This document shows, one piece after another, positions 60,779 to 64,000 of a DNA stretch of 64,000 nt (position 1 is its first letter; each line of letters opens with the position of its first letter). This stretch comes from Ascaris suum (lineage: Eukaryota > Nematoda > Chromadorea > Rhabditida > Ascarididae). Where the stretch lies: positions 8,292,516 through 8,356,515 of the forward strand of contig CM024175.1 of the NCBI GenBank assembly GCA_013433145.1. Direction: 5' to 3'. The position numbers and the translations under genes were made by a program. A model generated the notes under the pieces. The model did no database searches. It saw only the letters and a program-made list of their open reading frames with translations, and was not told the DNA's origin.

Positions 60779-61969
60779 AGTACGAAAGTGCCCAACTTAA
60801 AATCACCACCACCTGTGCATAGGTAGCGGAAGGAGAGAAATAGAAAGGGCTTCGAGTTTTTCTCTGCTATAGTTCCCTTTTTTCACAAGTGGTGTTTTTC
60901 GAGCTGGCTAACTTGAAAGAATGTTTAACAGTGATCTGGCAGTTGAGATGGGGCGATCAATTTTGCGATAGCAGTAACATATTGCTTTATGGCCGCTTTG
61001 CAAGAATTATACTTAACCATCTCCTAGTTCAAGAATTTATGCTTGAATGAACCATCTCCTAGTCCAAGAATTTATGCTTGAATGCAGCACAAAATGTTTT
61101 GCATCTTCTGTTCACAGAGACCTGGAACTACTTTGCAAAGCTTTTTGCTGCATTTTTGCATGCAGATAGATAGGTGCCGACGGAGGAAGAGTGGAAGAGG
61201 GAATTGACCGAATTTTTTATCGCCGCAAATTTGTAACAGTTATTTTGGTGTGGAGTCGGAGTTATTGCTCGAGAAATCGGCGTACGTTCCTCCCAGTTTC
61301 CTATCTCCAAATGCATAAAATTTGAGACGATTTATAAGATTATCGAAAATGTTCTATTGCATGAGCTAAGTGGATGTTGCATAAGACTAGGGATAAGATG
61401 ATGTGCTCAGAGGAGTTAAGTGCTCAATAAAGGAAATTTTTTAAATTTTGCTACGAAGTACTCGTTGCACTCTCGCTCCCAAGAACCATTATCGGTAGAG
61501 GTGACCTTTGCTATCCCAGGATTCCAGGAGTATTAAAATCTGAGGAATGATTCTTCACTCTAAAAGGGGGAAAATGCGAGCACTCTCTAGAAAACAGAAC
61601 ATTAATGTGCCACTGAATGGATGCCGCACCTGGAGTTTCCATTTTCCGATAAATCATTCGATCAACGGTGGAAATGTAATAGTCTTTTGAACATTTTTCA
61701 AAAAATAAATGTTATTTTTATGCACTCGTGCAGTTTCATGATGAACGCCCACTTATGTTTGATAGCATCTTACGAAAGCGTTACCAACGAGGCGAGGCGT
61801 TGAATGCATCACAGAACCCGAAGCAAGCAGCGCCGCTATAGGCACTTCCTCTGATCTCAGCGCTATGACGAGGAAATAAAGAAAAATCTAAACACAGTAA
61901 TCATTCCGGTCACATTTTTGAGGAAGAGAACACTCTTCTCCAAGATCATTAAGGATACTGGCCATAAAG
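60779..61969. other. Non-coding right part of unit 2
   Basis: Same content as the end of unit 1, including the 35-bp duplication at 61016-61085. No gene recognised. Confidence 0.45.
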
Positions 61970-62001
61970 GTTGTTCAAGACAAGTACACCGATGAAAGTC
62001 A

Positions 62002-62007
62002 TTTATT
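62002..62007 (-). terminator. Poly(A) signal of SXP copy 3
   Basis: AATAAA on the minus strand, about 65 bp after the stop. Confidence 0.6.
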
Positions 62008-62072
62008 TTGCAGCTTCCAGTATTGCCTGGACGGCTTAGCATGCAAGCTACGTTAATAGTCGTCGTGGCTCT

Positions 62073-63010
62073 TTACTGAAATTCACTCTTGATCTTCTCG
62101 AATGCGGTTTCAACCTCGGACTTTATATAGTTCTTCATTTCGTTACGGACGTCTTCGGGCAGAGAATCGATAATTGCCTTCACCTTCTCTGCTTGCTGTG
62201 CCGCAGTTTCATCCTCGTTCGCTGCTAACTCACCTATCTGGGCGAAAGCTTTCTTTGCTGCATCGCTGAGTGAGGACTGCTCGATTGCCTCTTTCGCCTT
62301 GGCGGATGCCGAGTGCAATTTCTTCCTCGTTTCTTCGAATTGTGTCTGAATTGAACAAAGTTTCATACGATTTCCACATGCACATATAAACGAGGTAGGT
62401 CACTTGAAACGCGGACGTCATTAACAAGTCCTAAAATATATGTGGCTATTTGCATGATCCTGAAGACAACATCATTGTTAAAGTTATGGTGCAAGCTTTC
62501 TGAGAAGTCAACGTAATCGTAAATAGATTCGACGAAATGCTATAAGAAGGTGAGAGATGATTTCGATTTGAATGTGCAAATGAGTAAGGCGTTTTTGTTA
62601 ATAAAGGCTCTAGGTTTGTCATCTAGAAATAGTTTCATATATTAGAAACGAAAAAGTCCGATCTGGTCGTGACGACGACGAGAAGTTAGAGTGCTACTAT
62701 GGAGCACAACAGAAAGATGCGACTAAGACAAGCACAGAGGAGGCACACTCACCTGAATCCCTTGTCCTTGTTGAGCTGCCCAATCGTTCAATTTCTCACG
62801 AATCTGTCCGATGGTAAGGGATTTATCAGCGATTATTGCAAGAAACTGCTCGCGCGCTTCTGGAGTGATTACAGAAAGGAATTTGGGTTTGAGTGCTGTC
62901 AGAGTGCCATGGCCTTGTCGCAGCAGTTCTAAAGCGACTGTCTGATCGTCTTGTGCCCGCACACCGCAAAATGATGCAGCTAGAGATGCGAGAAGAAGAG
63001 CAGCAAACAT
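62073..63010 (-). CDS. SXP/RAL-2 family secreted protein, copy 3
   Basis: Exons 63010-62753 and 62345-62073; protein identical to copy 2, with the same promoter box and poly(A) signal. Confidence 0.92.
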
Positions 63011-63084
63011 ATTGATGAGTGCAGTTCAGTTCACCGGTATGCTGAAAGTATGAAGTAAGTATGCTGAACTGTGAGCATTGCTGG

Positions 63085-63093
63085 CCTTTTATA
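63085..63093 (-). promoter_or_regulatory. TATA box of SXP copy 3
   Basis: TATAAAAGG on the minus strand, 75 bp upstream of the ATG. Confidence 0.75.
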
Positions 63094-63284
63094 TTGGCAC
63101 ACTTATGGTAGTTATCTCCAAATCTGCCCACCATTTCCTCTTTTTGTGAGCTGATCCCAACAGCAGCATTAAATGAGCGTCTTTTAAAGCTCAAAATGCT
63201 GAGTTAATAGCCATTCCTCACTTAAAATTTGGTTTAATCGTTAAACATTTCACCTAATAGAAACGTTCACATATTGAAGAGTAA

Positions 63285-64000
<716 letters not shown>

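Overview
This window is nuclear DNA of a parasitic nematode, most likely a strongylid of the hookworm type. The evidence is short exons in compact AT-rich introns with nematode-type TTTCAG acceptors, a secreted SXP/RAL-2 (DUF148) antigen family known only from nematodes, and decayed RTE- and CR1-type LINE copies. Nothing looks bacterial or viral. The clade is inferred; no species-specific marker was identified.

Layout. 1-7.6 kb is gene-poor with one weak minus-strand gene candidate. 7.8-13 kb holds an eight-exon plus-strand gene for a zinc-finger protein of unknown function, followed by the tail of a second unrecognised plus-strand gene (14.2-15.0 kb). 15.15-18.06 kb is a large imperfect inverted repeat enclosing a pyrimidine-strand minisatellite. 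18-29 kb is mostly repeats and relics: an orphan C-terminal exon (21.9 kb), diverged tandem repeats (24-25 kb) and a CR1-like reverse-transcriptase fragment (27.5-28.2 kb). A candidate tiny secreted peptide lies at 29.3 kb.

31-46 kb is the best conserved part. Two minus-strand genes lie in the same direction: DMAP1 (Swc4 homologue; 11 exons, 484 residues assembled) and, downstream of it, CFDP1/BCNT (Swc5 homologue; 6 exons, 213 residues). Both products are subunits of the SWR1/SRCAP machine that deposits histone H2A.Z, so a functional pairing is plausible, although the 2.3-kb gap between them argues against a tight C. elegans-style operon. 46.7-50.5 kb is a composite repeat block: 27-bp direct repeats at both edges, inverted clusters of a 178-bp repeat and a dead RTE element.

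From 52,197 to the right edge runs a near-perfect tandem array with a 4,887/4,886-bp period (two full units and part of a third). Each unit carries a two-exon SXP/RAL-2 gene on the minus strand and, divergently on the plus strand, the last three exons of arginyl-tRNA-protein transferase (ATE1) without its N-terminal half. A decayed ATE1 exon just left of the array (51.1-51.8 kb) shows that the duplication history is older than the present near-identical copies.
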